In this document: positions 44,299-53,011 of the stretch, one piece after another
How the letters are laid out: each line of letters starts with the position of its first letter
Numbering within the stretch: position 1 is the stretch's first letter
Assembly: GCA_016286055.1 (NCBI GenBank)
Contig: JAEERW010000004.1
Coordinates: 1-64,000 of the forward strand
DNA: 64,000 nt
Reading direction: 5' to 3'
Origin: Bacteroidales bacterium
GTDB taxonomy: Bacteria; Bacteroidota; Bacteroidia; Bacteroidales; UBA3824
Translations under genes and position numbers: made by a program
The notes under the pieces: model-generated
The model's input: only the letters and a program-made list of their open reading frames with translations
What the model was told of the DNA's origin: nothing
Database searches by the model: none

Positions 44299-46539
44299 AT
44301 GGCCTTTTCATCCAACTACCTTACAGAAAAAACACCAGCCGAAACGGTGCTGCACAGGGAAGCCTTTTCGGAAGAGGACACTGATGTAATGTTCGAGCGT
44401 ATGCTTGCAACCGACCTCTATTTCCCAAAAGATAGCGACAAAGAATTGGTACGCAAGGCATACGAAGTGGCCAAGCGCGTTCATCACGGACAAAAAAGAA
44501 CCACCGGCGACAGCTTTATTTACCATCTATTCGACGTGATGACCATAGTGGTGCAAGACATTGGATTAGACGCTGCAGGTGCTGCAGGTGCGCTACTGCA
44601 CGAAATCACATTCCACACCGACCTCAAAATCGAAGACATCAGACAAATGTTCGGTCAGCAAATGGCCAACATTGTTGACTCTCTTGCACGCATCAAAGGC
44701 ACATCGGAATATTTCAAAGACTCAGAACCCGAAGTCTACAAAAAAATAATCCTCGGCCTCACCAACGACATCAGAATCATACTCATAAAACTTGCCGATA
44801 GGCTTTCAAACCTCCGCACCCTCGAAATCAAGACCAAAGACACGCAGTATCAGGTGGCGTACGAAACCATGCAAATTTACGTTACTCTTGCTCACCGCCT
44901 TGGCCTCAACAAGATAAAAACCGAATTAGAGAATCTCTCGTTCAAATTTCTCAACCGGAAGGCATACGACGAAATATCGTCTAAACTGCTTCTCACTGAA
45001 AACGAACGCAAAAAATTTATCAACAAGTTTACACTGCAGATAATTGCAAAACTTTCGAGAAACAACATCAATTTCGACATCAAAGGCCGTCCAAAAAGCA
45101 TCTACTCGATATACCAGAAGATGCAGAAAAAAAACGTAACCTTCGACGAGGTTTTCGACAAGTTTGCAATACGCATAATCTTCACTCCGCACAACCCCGA
45201 TCACGAAAAGGAAGAGTGTCTGCAAATAGTCAACATCATCAGCGAAGACTTCTACGTGCATCCGGCACGCACCCGCGACTGGATTACAATGCCCAAAGAA
45301 AACGGTTACGAGGCTTACCACATCACCGTATTCGACGACAAAAACAAAGTGTGGGTAGAAATTCAGATACGCAGCAAGCGAATGGACGACATCGCAGAAT
45401 ACGGTTTTGCCGCACACTGGAAATATAAAGGCATCAACGACAAACGCAACGGATTCGACGACAAACTAAAAACTCTCAAGCAGAAACTCGAGAATCCAAA
45501 CTCGGTAGAGTTTGATTTTGCCGAAGACTTCAAGTTCCTTATCTCCGATGAAATATCTGTCTACTCGCAAGACGGCAAAATTACCACGCTTCCACAAGGT
45601 GCTACCGTGCTTGATTTTGCATACTACAGCGACCCCGAAAAGGCAAGTTCGTGCATAGGAGCCAAGGTAAACCACAAAATGGTAACCATTGCCTCACGCC
45701 TGCAAAACGGCGACCTTGTAGAACCTGTAACCTCCAATCGCACCAAACCAAAACCCGAATGGCTGTCGATTGTGCACACCAAAAAAGCTCGCGAAATACT
45801 CAAAGACCAGCTTCACGATTTCCTTAGGGTAGAGATTGCCGAAGGTCAGAGAATACTTCATAATATAATACGCAAGTATCATATTATGAACGAGATAGAA
45901 GTTACCAACAAACTAATTCAGTCATTCAACTGCATCACCAAAACTGATCTACTTACCAATATTTCCAACAATAAAATATCTGCCGACGAATTGGAGCAGA
46001 CCGTAAGAAAATTTGCCAAAAGCACATTTGTAAGATTTTGGAAACTTCAGTTTGGCGACAACAACGAGGAACAGCGCTCCGACTCGGACGTATCGAGATA
46101 CCTCAACGGCGAAAATCCAGAAAACAACTACGAACTTGCCGACTGCTGCAACCCAATACCAGGCGACGAAGCAGTGGGCCTTATCGACCGCGAAAAACAC
46201 ACCGTTTTTATACACAAAAAGAAGTGCCCATACGCCTTAACCACAATTACTGAGCATCCCAACCTGCTCGTACCTGTGGCGTGGAAAACTCACCGCGAAC
46301 TCTCGGGAACTGCCAAAATAGTGTTTGAAGGCGTTGACCAGAAAGGTATAGCCCAAAAAATCACAACAACAGTGACACAAGAAGTGGAGCTAAACCTCAA
46401 AACTATACACATCGAAAGCGACGACACAAGTTTCTCGGGATGGATCGAAGTGTATGTACTATCTAAAAGCCATCTCGACAAATTAGTAAACAAACTTTCA
46501 GAAATTGACGGAATTCTTAACTTAATAGTTCAACAATGA
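44299..46539 (+). CDS. RelA/SpoT family (p)ppGpp synthetase with degenerate hydrolase site
   Basis: The 746-residue protein has HD, synthetase, TGS and ACT domains in order. The synthetase looks active: KGRPKSIYSIYQKM, FDKFAIRII, ENGYEAYHITV and VEIQIRSKRM. The neighbouring RTRDWI segment is of the basic RxKD class. The HD hydrolase site is changed: GALLHEITFHTD replaces the usual LLHDVxEDT, losing the HD aspartate (to Glu) and the ED pair, while LADRLSNLRTL remains. So it probably makes but does not degrade (p)ppGpp. It overlaps the FNR-like gene by 4 nt. Confidence 0.88.
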   Translation: MAFSSNYLTEKTPAETVLHREAFSEEDTDVMFERMLATDLYFPKDSDKELVRKAYEVAKRVHHGQKRTTGDSFIYHLFDVMTIVVQDIGLDAAGAAGALLHEITFHTDLKIEDIRQMFGQQMANIVDSLARIKGTSEYFKDSEPEVYKKIILGLTNDIRIILIKLADRLSNLRTLEIKTKDTQYQVAYETMQIYVTLAHRLGLNKIKTELENLSFKFLNRKAYDEISSKLLLTENERKKFINKFTLQIIAKLSRNNINFDIKGRPKSIYSIYQKMQKKNVTFDEVFDKFAIRIIFTPHNPDHEKEECLQIVNIISEDFYVHPARTRDWITMPKENGYEAYHITVFDDKNKVWVEIQIRSKRMDDIAEYGFAAHWKYKGINDKRNGFDDKLKTLKQKLENPNSVEFDFAEDFKFLISDEISVYSQDGKITTLPQGATVLDFAYYSDPEKASSCIGAKVNHKMVTIASRLQNGDLVEPVTSNRTKPKPEWLSIVHTKKAREILKDQLHDFLRVEIAEGQRILHNIIRKYHIMNEIEVTNKLIQSFNCITKTDLLTNISNNKISADELEQTVRKFAKSTFVRFWKLQFGDNNEEQRSDSDVSRYLNGENPENNYELADCCNPIPGDEAVGLIDREKHTVFIHKKKCPYALTTITEHPNLLVPVAWKTHRELSGTAKIVFEGVDQKGIAQKITTTVTQEVELNLKTIHIESDDTSFSGWIEVYVLSKSHLDKLVNKLSEIDGILNLIVQQ

Positions 46540-47225
46540 CCTCAACAGACAACAAACAATGCGGCAACTGCAAACTCAAAGAACTACTGTGCCGCGGCTT
46601 ATCTGCCGAAGACCTCTCAAGCCTTGTTAGCCAGGCAAAACTACGCCGATACAAAAAAGGCGACGTAATTTTGCAGCAAGGTGTTAAATGTACCGACTTG
46701 ATCTACTTGTCGAAAGGTATTGTAAAATTCATTCTCGAAGACAACTGCCGTGAGTTTATTGTCACCATCGACAAAGCGCAAACACTCATTGGATTGGCAA
46801 ACATACTCAACGAAGATATCAACTACTTTACCGTAAGAGCCGCCACTGAATGCACTGGATGCGCCATCAACCTTTCGCGTTTCAAACTGCTGATGCTCAA
46901 CAATAGAAACTTTATGTTTGAGATTATGAGCCTATCCACTCAGATGTTCAGAGGCGCTATCAACAATTTTATAAGCATTGCCCGCAAGCAGAGCAACGGA
47001 CGTGTGGCCGACGTGCTTCTTTATCTTAGCGAAAAAATATACGAATCGCCAGAGTTCTCGCTTTCTTTTTCAAGGCAAGAGCTCGCCGACTTTGCCGGAT
47101 GTAGCAAAGAGCAGATTATACACACCCTGAGAAACTTTGCAAGCGACAATATCATTTCGGCAAGCGGGAAAAAAATTGAAATACTTGACATTGAACGTCT
47201 GAAAAAAATAAGCCGGATAGGATAA
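46536..47225 (+). CDS. Crp/Fnr-family regulator with FNR-like cysteine cluster
   Basis: The 229-residue protein has a cyclic-nucleotide-binding-like beta barrel and a C-terminal helix-turn-helix (SRQELADFAGCSKEQIIHTL). Cysteines at 9, 12, 19 and the ECTGC pair at 106/109 resemble the C-x2-C-x6-C plus distal Cys arrangement of the 4Fe-4S FNR proteins, so it may sense oxygen or NO. Its start overlaps the (p)ppGpp synthetase stop by 4 nt, implying shared control. Confidence 0.85.
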   Translation: MTSTDNKQCGNCKLKELLCRGLSAEDLSSLVSQAKLRRYKKGDVILQQGVKCTDLIYLSKGIVKFILEDNCREFIVTIDKAQTLIGLANILNEDINYFTVRAATECTGCAINLSRFKLLMLNNRNFMFEIMSLSTQMFRGAINNFISIARKQSNGRVADVLLYLSEKIYESPEFSLSFSRQELADFAGCSKEQIIHTLRNFASDNIISASGKKIEILDIERLKKISRIG

Positions 47226-47287
47226 AAAAATCACTTTTTCAAAACTTTTTTACAAAAATAGATTACAAAATAAAAAATTATCCGTAT

Positions 47288-47316
47288 ATTGTGCCAAAAA
47301 TCAGATACTAACTTTA
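47288..47316 (+). promoter_or_regulatory. Candidate promoter of the EACC1-like gene
   Basis: ATTG at 47288-47291 and TAACTTTA (one mismatch) at 47309-47316, separated by 17 nt, lie 15 nt before the ATG. Confidence 0.4.
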
Positions 47317-47330
47317 TATCCATCAGTATT

Positions 47331-47822
47331 ATGAAATTTAAGGTAGAATACAAGGACAAGCAAAAATTCGGCAACGAGGACTTGCTGAAGATGAAACAGT
47401 TTGTAGAAAAGAAAAACATCAAGGGAGTAAAAAACGTCAGCCTTGCGCAAGAAAAAATCAAAAAAGGGCAGATGGGACCTGGATTAGGATCCGCCATCGT
47501 AGGTCTTGTAGGCGCTGCAACTGAGCCACTTACAATGCTTTTTAGTTCAATAGTTGAATGGGTTCGCCTACACCGCAGCGACGTAAAACTACGTCTCGAC
47601 AACGGAGAGGAACTTGTAATCTCAGGCAACCTCTGCAAGTCGAAAAAAGCAATCAACGACATTGTGGAAACCTTTGTAAACAAGACGCTTGAAATGCGCC
47701 AGAAAAGTCCCGCATCAGCAAAAAAAGAGAAACCTCTGCCTCCATCTCCACATTCGCAACCACCACAACAACCGCAACAACAACAACAACAACAACAACA
47801 ACCCGCTCCAGAGAACAAATAG
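47331..47822 (+). CDS. EACC1-like protein with proline/glutamine-rich tail
   Basis: The 163-residue product has the layout of effector-associated constant component 1: a first alpha/beta part, a Gly-rich membrane-like helix (QMGPGLGSAIVGLVGAA, ~45-62), then FSSIVEWVRLHRSDVKLRLD and NGEELVISG. EACC1 proteins have been described by comparative genomics in predicted conflict systems beside peptidase or death-like effectors. Here no effector gene is next to it; the neighbours are an FNR-like regulator and lptC. The last 35 residues are Pro/Gln-rich with nine successive glutamines. Role unknown. Confidence 0.6.
   Translation: MKFKVEYKDKQKFGNEDLLKMKQFVEKKNIKGVKNVSLAQEKIKKGQMGPGLGSAIVGLVGAATEPLTMLFSSIVEWVRLHRSDVKLRLDNGEELVISGNLCKSKKAINDIVETFVNKTLEMRQKSPASAKKEKPLPPSPHSQPPQQPQQQQQQQQQPAPENK
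47775..47801. repeat. (CAA)9 trinucleotide microsatellite
   Basis: Nine tandem CAA units encode the polyglutamine run of the EACC1-like protein. Copy-number change would alter tail length without shifting the frame. Confidence 0.85.
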
Positions 47823-47825
47823 CAC

Positions 47826-48023
47826 CTACAGTTTTTTCTCCTCATTGCGCCGTATACTTCTGCGCCAAAGGAACATAAGCACACATACCGCTGATGCCGA
47901 ATACATTACTACTCCCTCGTTAAATCCAAAATTGATAGTGCGTATTATGGCAATAATCAGGCACATAACAGCCATGCACACCCAGAGCACTTCCATAGGG
48001 CTTTTTTTAACTTTTGGTTTCAT
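47826..48023 (-). CDS. Small two-helix membrane protein downstream of lptC
   Basis: The 65-residue product has two hydrophobic segments (~11-28 and ~36-52) and a basic end (RRSIRRNEEKKL). It starts within the last 4 nt of the lptC gene, so it is translationally coupled to lipopolysaccharide export genes. No family is recognised. Confidence 0.6.
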   Translation of the reverse strand: MKPKVKKSPMEVLWVCMAVMCLIIAIIRTINFGFNEGVVMYSASAVCVLMFLWRRSIRRNEEKKL

Positions 48024-48634
48024 GGCTGTAGTGTGTTTGTTGTGTCGGATACCACCGACTGTGATACATTAAGTTCTTGATACTCGTTTTGCAGCTGCAC
48101 CACTCCGTTCACATCCAGAAACTTGTAGTTCTTGAACGAAAGGTCGCTTTCAAAACCGCTCTTTCCATCAATCGAAAAACCGTCGCCGGGCTGGGTTACT
48201 GTAACTTGTTTCACAGAAAAAATTTTCTGTTTGTTTTCGTCACAAAAAATCTGCTCGGTCTTGAGGGTGGTACCGTCGTCGTTGGTAATCACCACGTTGC
48301 GGCGAGCCTCGTAGAGTTTCTTTTTTTGGTAATAAACAGCGTAATCGGCGGTAAGTCGCGTTTTTTGATTAAGATTTTCGTCTAAAAACACCACGTCGAC
48401 TCCCTTTGGAAACTCAAGATATGACATATCGCCATTTTCGTAATCGTCGGCTTGCTGTGCGGTAAGCAATGTCTTCATCTTATGCTGTGAATAGTATTTG
48501 AGATTGAGATTCTCTACCGACTGCTGAGGAAAAGTAGCGTCAACATTGTAGTTGTTTAGCTGTTCCATCTTCGATGAGCAAGAGTGAAATGCACTAAACA
48601 CCAACAGCAACAAAAATAATTTGTAATTCATCAT
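48020..48634 (-). CDS. lptC: LPS export periplasmic protein LptC
   Basis: The 204-residue lipoprotein-like product has a signal ending in SAFHSC (cysteine 19) and the LptC beta-jellyroll pattern: EFPKGVDVVFLDENLNQKTR, LTADYAVYYQKKKLYEARRN, QIFCDENKQKIFSVKQVTVT and DGFSIDGKSGFESDLSFKNY. It carries lipopolysaccharide across the periplasm between LptB2FG and LptA. It lies in the conserved Bacteroidales group with the TPR protein, barrel and coaX. Confidence 0.85.
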   Translation of the reverse strand: MMNYKLFLLLLVFSAFHSCSSKMEQLNNYNVDATFPQQSVENLNLKYYSQHKMKTLLTAQQADDYENGDMSYLEFPKGVDVVFLDENLNQKTRLTADYAVYYQKKKLYEARRNVVITNDDGTTLKTEQIFCDENKQKIFSVKQVTVTQPGDGFSIDGKSGFESDLSFKNYKFLDVNGVVQLQNEYQELNVSQSVVSDTTNTLQP

Positions 48635-48696
48635 TATATATGTTTAAATGTTAGATGCCCAAAAGCGCCAGAAATATAGAAACGCGTCAGAAAAAA

Positions 48697-48726
48697 TGTA
48701 GAGACGCGCCTTAGCACGTCTCTACA
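48697..48726. repeat. Palindromic repeat between lptC and TPR gene
   Basis: TGTAGAGACG (48697-48706) and CGTCTCTACA (48717-48726) are perfect 10-nt inverted repeats around a 10-nt loop. There is no T-tract; the sequence matches the style of dispersed palindromes common in many genomes of this and other phyla. Confidence 0.7.
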
Positions 48727-48763
48727 AACCAATTTAAATATTTTCAATAGTTGAGAACCATTG

Positions 48764-50428
48764 TTAGAATCTTGCAGTGGTTGATTCACCAATCCAGCCG
48801 CCGATAGTAACAGTTGTTCCGCTGGTAACAGAGTGCATAAATGCCTCTTCCTTGTTGGGGAACTGAGCCTTGTATGAGCCGATAAGTTTGTTAACATCGT
48901 TAGTTACGCTTGGGTCAACGGCTTTAGCACGGTTGAGTTTGTCAACTACAAGCCAGTACACTTGCTGATGGTCGAAAGCCGATTCGCCTATAGAGCTGGC
49001 TGTTTGAGCATACATTGTAGCAATCAAGATGTAAGGCTGGCCGAAGTTAGATTTAAGCTCGAGCGCCTTGTTGCAATAAGTGCGTGCATTGCTGAATTGT
49101 TTCTGTTTGCTGAGAGCCAAGGCAATATAGTAATTGTAAGTAGCTTTCATAGTGTCGGCAGTAGCAAATCCGATGGCTTTTTTGTAGTTGTCGATAGCCT
49201 CGTCGTAGCGACCTTTCTTGTCGAGCATACGTCCAAGGTTGCGGCAAGCGAGTTCCGAAGGTTCTTTGCCTACGAGCTTGATAGTGGCATCTTCGTAGAG
49301 TTTGAGGTCGGTGCAACCTTTTCTGTCGAGGATGTTCACGATTTTTCTAAGCAACTCGATGTCTTCGGGATTTTGTTTGAATCTGGGTTCAAAAGCCTTG
49401 TTGAGAGTTTCGCACTGAGCAGCCGAGCTGTTTGAGAACAACTGGTCAACGCCAGAGATTACAGTGTTGCATGTTTCGAGTTCTTTCTCAGTTTTAGCGG
49501 GGTCTTTTTCCTTACCGCCAGCAATACGCTCCGATATGTCGGCACGCTGTTTCTGCAGAATGTCGGTAAAGAGCAAGTATTTGTCTACAACAACAGAAGC
49601 GTCGATTTTCTCGGCGTTGTACATGTCAACAGTAGCCTTCATAGCAGTTTGGATTACAGCCACTTCGGTTTTCTCTTTTCCAAGTTCTACCGAGCGGTTA
49701 AGCACTTCGTAGTAAGAATCAACCATAGCAGGACGGTATTTTGCCATGTCCACGCCTTTACGACCGAGCACGTAGCCCTCGCCATAAAGTTTGCTGGTGC
49801 GTGCAAAATACTTGATACGGTTGTCGTAAACCATCATAAGGGTGTCGATCCAGGGCTGCTGCTCTTTGCCGGTTTTCACCTGCTGCATTTGATAAACGAT
49901 AATATTTCTACCGTGCTGATAGATATTTGCGTTGCACATAGGATACTCTTTGATGAGCACCGACCAAGGGTTGTATGCGTCTTTGTAGTTGTTCTGCTTG
50001 ATAAACTCAGAGAACATTGAAAGTTGGCGCACGCAGAATGCACTGTCGGCACCGTATTTTTCGTGTTCTTTCATAAGCTCCACGATTTTGTGTTGCTCGT
50101 TTCTGAGCTTGCCTTCGAGTTCGTCGATAGTGCCTGCCTTTTGCATGTCCTTAAGAGTTTTAAGGTCGAAAACTGACAGTACTTCAGAGTCTGCGCCACC
50201 AAGTTTGAATTTTTCGATTTCGTCGAGACCGTCGTGCATTTGCGCATATAGTTCGCGGTACCGTGTTTTCAAAGCCTTGTTGTAAGTAGTTTTGCCGGGA
50301 GTAATAGCAAGTTCACCGGCAGTTTCGGGAAACTTTGCTTTAATTACATCTTCCGGAGTCTGAGCCATGGCTATGCTTCCTGAAAGAAGCACTGCCGAAA
50401 ATGCTAATGCTAATTTTTCCGATTTCAT
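48764..50428 (-). CDS. Exported tetratricopeptide-repeat protein
   Basis: The 554-residue protein has a signal peptide MKSEKLALAFSAVLLSGSIA ending at MAQ, an all-helical body and TPR repeats near 400-490 (LGRMLDKKGRYDEAIDNYKK, YYIALALSKQKQFSNARTYC). Proteins of this kind between lptC and coaX are typical of Bacteroidales and thought to act in envelope assembly. The start three residues after an upstream ATG was chosen for its canonical signal peptide. Confidence 0.8.
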   Translation of the reverse strand: MKSEKLALAFSAVLLSGSIAMAQTPEDVIKAKFPETAGELAITPGKTTYNKALKTRYRELYAQMHDGLDEIEKFKLGGADSEVLSVFDLKTLKDMQKAGTIDELEGKLRNEQHKIVELMKEHEKYGADSAFCVRQLSMFSEFIKQNNYKDAYNPWSVLIKEYPMCNANIYQHGRNIIVYQMQQVKTGKEQQPWIDTLMMVYDNRIKYFARTSKLYGEGYVLGRKGVDMAKYRPAMVDSYYEVLNRSVELGKEKTEVAVIQTAMKATVDMYNAEKIDASVVVDKYLLFTDILQKQRADISERIAGGKEKDPAKTEKELETCNTVISGVDQLFSNSSAAQCETLNKAFEPRFKQNPEDIELLRKIVNILDRKGCTDLKLYEDATIKLVGKEPSELACRNLGRMLDKKGRYDEAIDNYKKAIGFATADTMKATYNYYIALALSKQKQFSNARTYCNKALELKSNFGQPYILIATMYAQTASSIGESAFDHQQVYWLVVDKLNRAKAVDPSVTNDVNKLIGSYKAQFPNKEEAFMHSVTSGTTVTIGGWIGESTTARF

Positions 50429-50476
50429 CTTTATCATAATACTAAAATTTAAAATATTAAAAATTAATTCTCTCTA

Positions 50477-51784
50477 TTATTGAAACTTCCTCTTTACAAA
50501 CCAAACGTCATGTATTGTAACGTTGAAATGGAGCAGAAAGTATTTTTCTTCGTACAAATTGTTCTGTGTAGTACCCCTTTTGCCCATATCGCAAGATACA
50601 TTGAGCAACAAAGAACGCAGCGGCAAACCTACGCCAAATGTTATGCCCTGATTTTTAATACCTGTGCCATTGAGTTCAAGGTAAGTATCTTCGGTGTGAA
50701 AACCCGCCCTATAGTGTATGGTTTTAAATAAACGAGACGAATACCTGTCGGTAACGTATTCCACACCAGCGCTCAAGGATGTGCTCTTGCGTAAAGGAGT
50801 GTTGTTTTCTCCTTCTATGTCAAAGTTCTTCCAATCTTGCAGAGTGTAATCGGCCATTACGGTAAATTTGTCGTATGCTTCAACCGAAATTCCTACTCCG
50901 ATTTTTTGGGGAATTTTTACGTGCCCCTTTGTTAATGTATCGTTGCAAATTGTATCCAAAGTTGAAGCATTGTCTATGGTGTAATTATTAATTATTAACA
51001 ATTCGTTGCGCGATTTTAACTTTGTTTCACTTCCGTAGGTAACTCCCAAGTTAAACCGGAACATATTTTTGGTGGTGTCTTTCGATGATTTTATGCTCTT
51101 TGAGATTAATGCACCGATTTCGTATGAAAAGCCATTGAGGAAATAGCGGTTTGAATAAGATACATTTGTGGAAAAATTGTCGAAGACTATTGTGGAAACA
51201 AGATTATTGCGGTCGAGACTTCCAAAAAGATACGAGCCAGTAGCACCTATCGAAATCATATTTAGGAACTTAAACGAGGTAGACAACGAAACCGTGCTTA
51301 AGCCTCCCGAACCTTCGTACGTTTGAGTAAATCCATACAACAGTTTGTCGGAGGGATTTTCTAACAAAGTGGTATCGTTCATGGTATATCCCACCGAGCT
51401 GTAAGGACGCAACGCAAACACTAAGCTCCACCAAGGCTTTCCTGCAAAACCTCCGGCAAGATATTTAAACGTTGTGTTGTTGTTGCGCTGTGTGGTCGTC
51501 GACGACGAAACAGTGGTATACTTGGTGTCCATACCTACATCAAACACAAAACGCTGCATTGGCAAATCGTGGTTGCCGGCAGGGTTCTTTAAGTTAAGAA
51601 ATATCTCGGAACTACGAGCCAATCCTGCTCCGCCTGTGGCAATATTGTGTCCAAGCGATGGAGCATGTATCTCGCCCAAACCATAACGTGAATAGGGCGA
51701 ATATGTGATCTTTTGCGCTGATAACGGCAGCGATACCGATGCTAACAGTATAACTATTAATATTTTAATCGTTTTCAGATACAT
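50477..51784 (-). CDS. Outer-membrane beta-barrel protein
   Basis: The 435-residue product has a signal peptide ending SLPLSAQ, then SPYSRYGLGEIHAPSLGHN, GGAGLARSSEIFLNLKNPA and alternating strands to a final FNVTIHDVWFVKRKFQ strand, typical of the FadL/PorV-like barrels encoded beside coaX in Bacteroidales. It overlaps coaX by 20 nt. Its cargo is unknown. Confidence 0.8.
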   Translation of the reverse strand: MYLKTIKILIVILLASVSLPLSAQKITYSPYSRYGLGEIHAPSLGHNIATGGAGLARSSEIFLNLKNPAGNHDLPMQRFVFDVGMDTKYTTVSSSTTTQRNNNTTFKYLAGGFAGKPWWSLVFALRPYSSVGYTMNDTTLLENPSDKLLYGFTQTYEGSGGLSTVSLSTSFKFLNMISIGATGSYLFGSLDRNNLVSTIVFDNFSTNVSYSNRYFLNGFSYEIGALISKSIKSSKDTTKNMFRFNLGVTYGSETKLKSRNELLIINNYTIDNASTLDTICNDTLTKGHVKIPQKIGVGISVEAYDKFTVMADYTLQDWKNFDIEGENNTPLRKSTSLSAGVEYVTDRYSSRLFKTIHYRAGFHTEDTYLELNGTGIKNQGITFGVGLPLRSLLLNVSCDMGKRGTTQNNLYEEKYFLLHFNVTIHDVWFVKRKFQ

Positions 51785-52505
51785 TGTATTGTAATATTCT
51801 GTTTAATCCAATTGCCACTAAATTTGGCTCTGCAAATATCGTGTTTTTTAATTTCCCAGCCAAGAAAATAGTGTCTCCCCCTGTAAAAATTATTGCAGGA
51901 TTGTTAAATTTTTGCTTTGAGTAGGCAACAAACCATTCTATTTCGGCGAGTACACCATTGATAACTCCATTATTTATAGCACTTTGCGTATCAGTAGGAA
52001 TTTTTTTCGACACAGGTGAAGGCTGCAACAACGGTAGCTTGGCAGTATGTTCGTGCAAAGAAGCAAAACGCAAACCAATGCCTGGCGAAATGCAGCCGCC
52101 AAGATAGCGTTTGCCTGCCTCAATAAATTCGTAAGTAATTGCTGTTCCAGCATCTACAACCATTGCATCGCGTCCGGGAAAGAGCACCGAAGCTCCCACT
52201 GCCGCCGCCAAACGGTCGTTGCCGAGTTGTTCGGGATGATCGTAACTATTTGATATTGGAATACTTGTGTTAAAACCAAGAACAATAAGATTACAACAAC
52301 TTGATAATAAATCAGTTAGCATTTCACTTCCCTCTCCCACCGACGACAAAATTGCATTGTTAATTTTTGAATTATTAACAATCATTAACACTTTTTCCGA
52401 AAAATCAGCGTCCCTGTTGTCAAAAATTATAGTGTTTGACAGATGATCGCCTTCAAAAAAGTAAAATTTGCAGCGAGTATTTCCAAAATCTATTACCAAA
52501 TTCAT
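51765..52505 (-). CDS. coaX: Type III pantothenate kinase
   Basis: The 246-residue enzyme starts MNLVIDFGNTRCKFYFFEGD, the CoaX phosphate-binding motif, and continues with NDRLAAAVGAS, VVDAGTAITYEFI and GGCISPGIGLRFASLHEHTA. It makes 4'-phosphopantothenate for CoA synthesis. A longer frame of 38 residues was rejected because it crosses a divergent promoter region and precedes the motif by too much. Confidence 0.93.
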   Translation of the reverse strand: MNLVIDFGNTRCKFYFFEGDHLSNTIIFDNRDADFSEKVLMIVNNSKINNAILSSVGEGSEMLTDLLSSCCNLIVLGFNTSIPISNSYDHPEQLGNDRLAAAVGASVLFPGRDAMVVDAGTAITYEFIEAGKRYLGGCISPGIGLRFASLHEHTAKLPLLQPSPVSKKIPTDTQSAINNGVINGVLAEIEWFVAYSKQKFNNPAIIFTGGDTIFLAGKLKNTIFAEPNLVAIGLNRILQYNVSEND

Positions 52506-52546
52506 ACGTCGAACCGGATTTTTTATTAATTTTGGGGCGAAGTTAC

Positions 52547-52554
52547 TAATTTTG
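52547..52554 (+). promoter_or_regulatory. -7 box for the receiver gene
   Basis: TAATTTTG matches TAnnTTTG perfectly, 28 nt before the ATG at 52582. The -33 box is unclear. Confidence 0.45.
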
Positions 52555-52581
52555 CAAATTAAAAATACCAACACTACCTCA

Positions 52582-52965
52582 ATGAACGCAAAAAAAATTC
52601 TTATAGTAGAAGACGACAAGATGTTGTGCTCTATCTTTCAGATGTTTATACAGGAGTTAAACTATGAGATAGTAGCCACTGTACGCACAGGCGAGGATGC
52701 TATTGCCGCCTGCAACACATACGGCGACATCGATGTTATTCTTATGGATATTCACTTAGACGGCGACATCGACGGCGTACAAACCGCCCTCGAAATCTCC
52801 AAAAAACACAAGACACCTATTATATTTATAACCGGCGATTCTTCACCCGAAACCATCGAATCGGCCACACTCGAAAACGTATACGGCTTTATGACCAAGC
52901 CCGTTTACAAGCGCAACCTCGGCGTGGCAATCGAATACGCATTTGCAAAATCTAAAAAAGGATAG
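52582..52965 (+). CDS. Stand-alone response-regulator receiver
   Basis: The 127-residue protein is a single receiver domain: acidic pair VEDDK near 10-12, phospho-acceptor Asp56 in LMDIHLDGD, Thr84 in ITGD and Lys106 in MTKP. There is no output domain, so it must act by protein contact. No histidine kinase lies near it. The ATG was chosen over an earlier in-frame start within the coaX promoter region. Confidence 0.88.
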   Translation: MNAKKILIVEDDKMLCSIFQMFIQELNYEIVATVRTGEDAIAACNTYGDIDVILMDIHLDGDIDGVQTALEISKKHKTPIIFITGDSSPETIESATLENVYGFMTKPVYKRNLGVAIEYAFAKSKKG

Positions 52966-53011
52966 CGCAAAAAGTGTTAATTAATTTGAGTAACATAACT
53001 ATAAAATCGCA

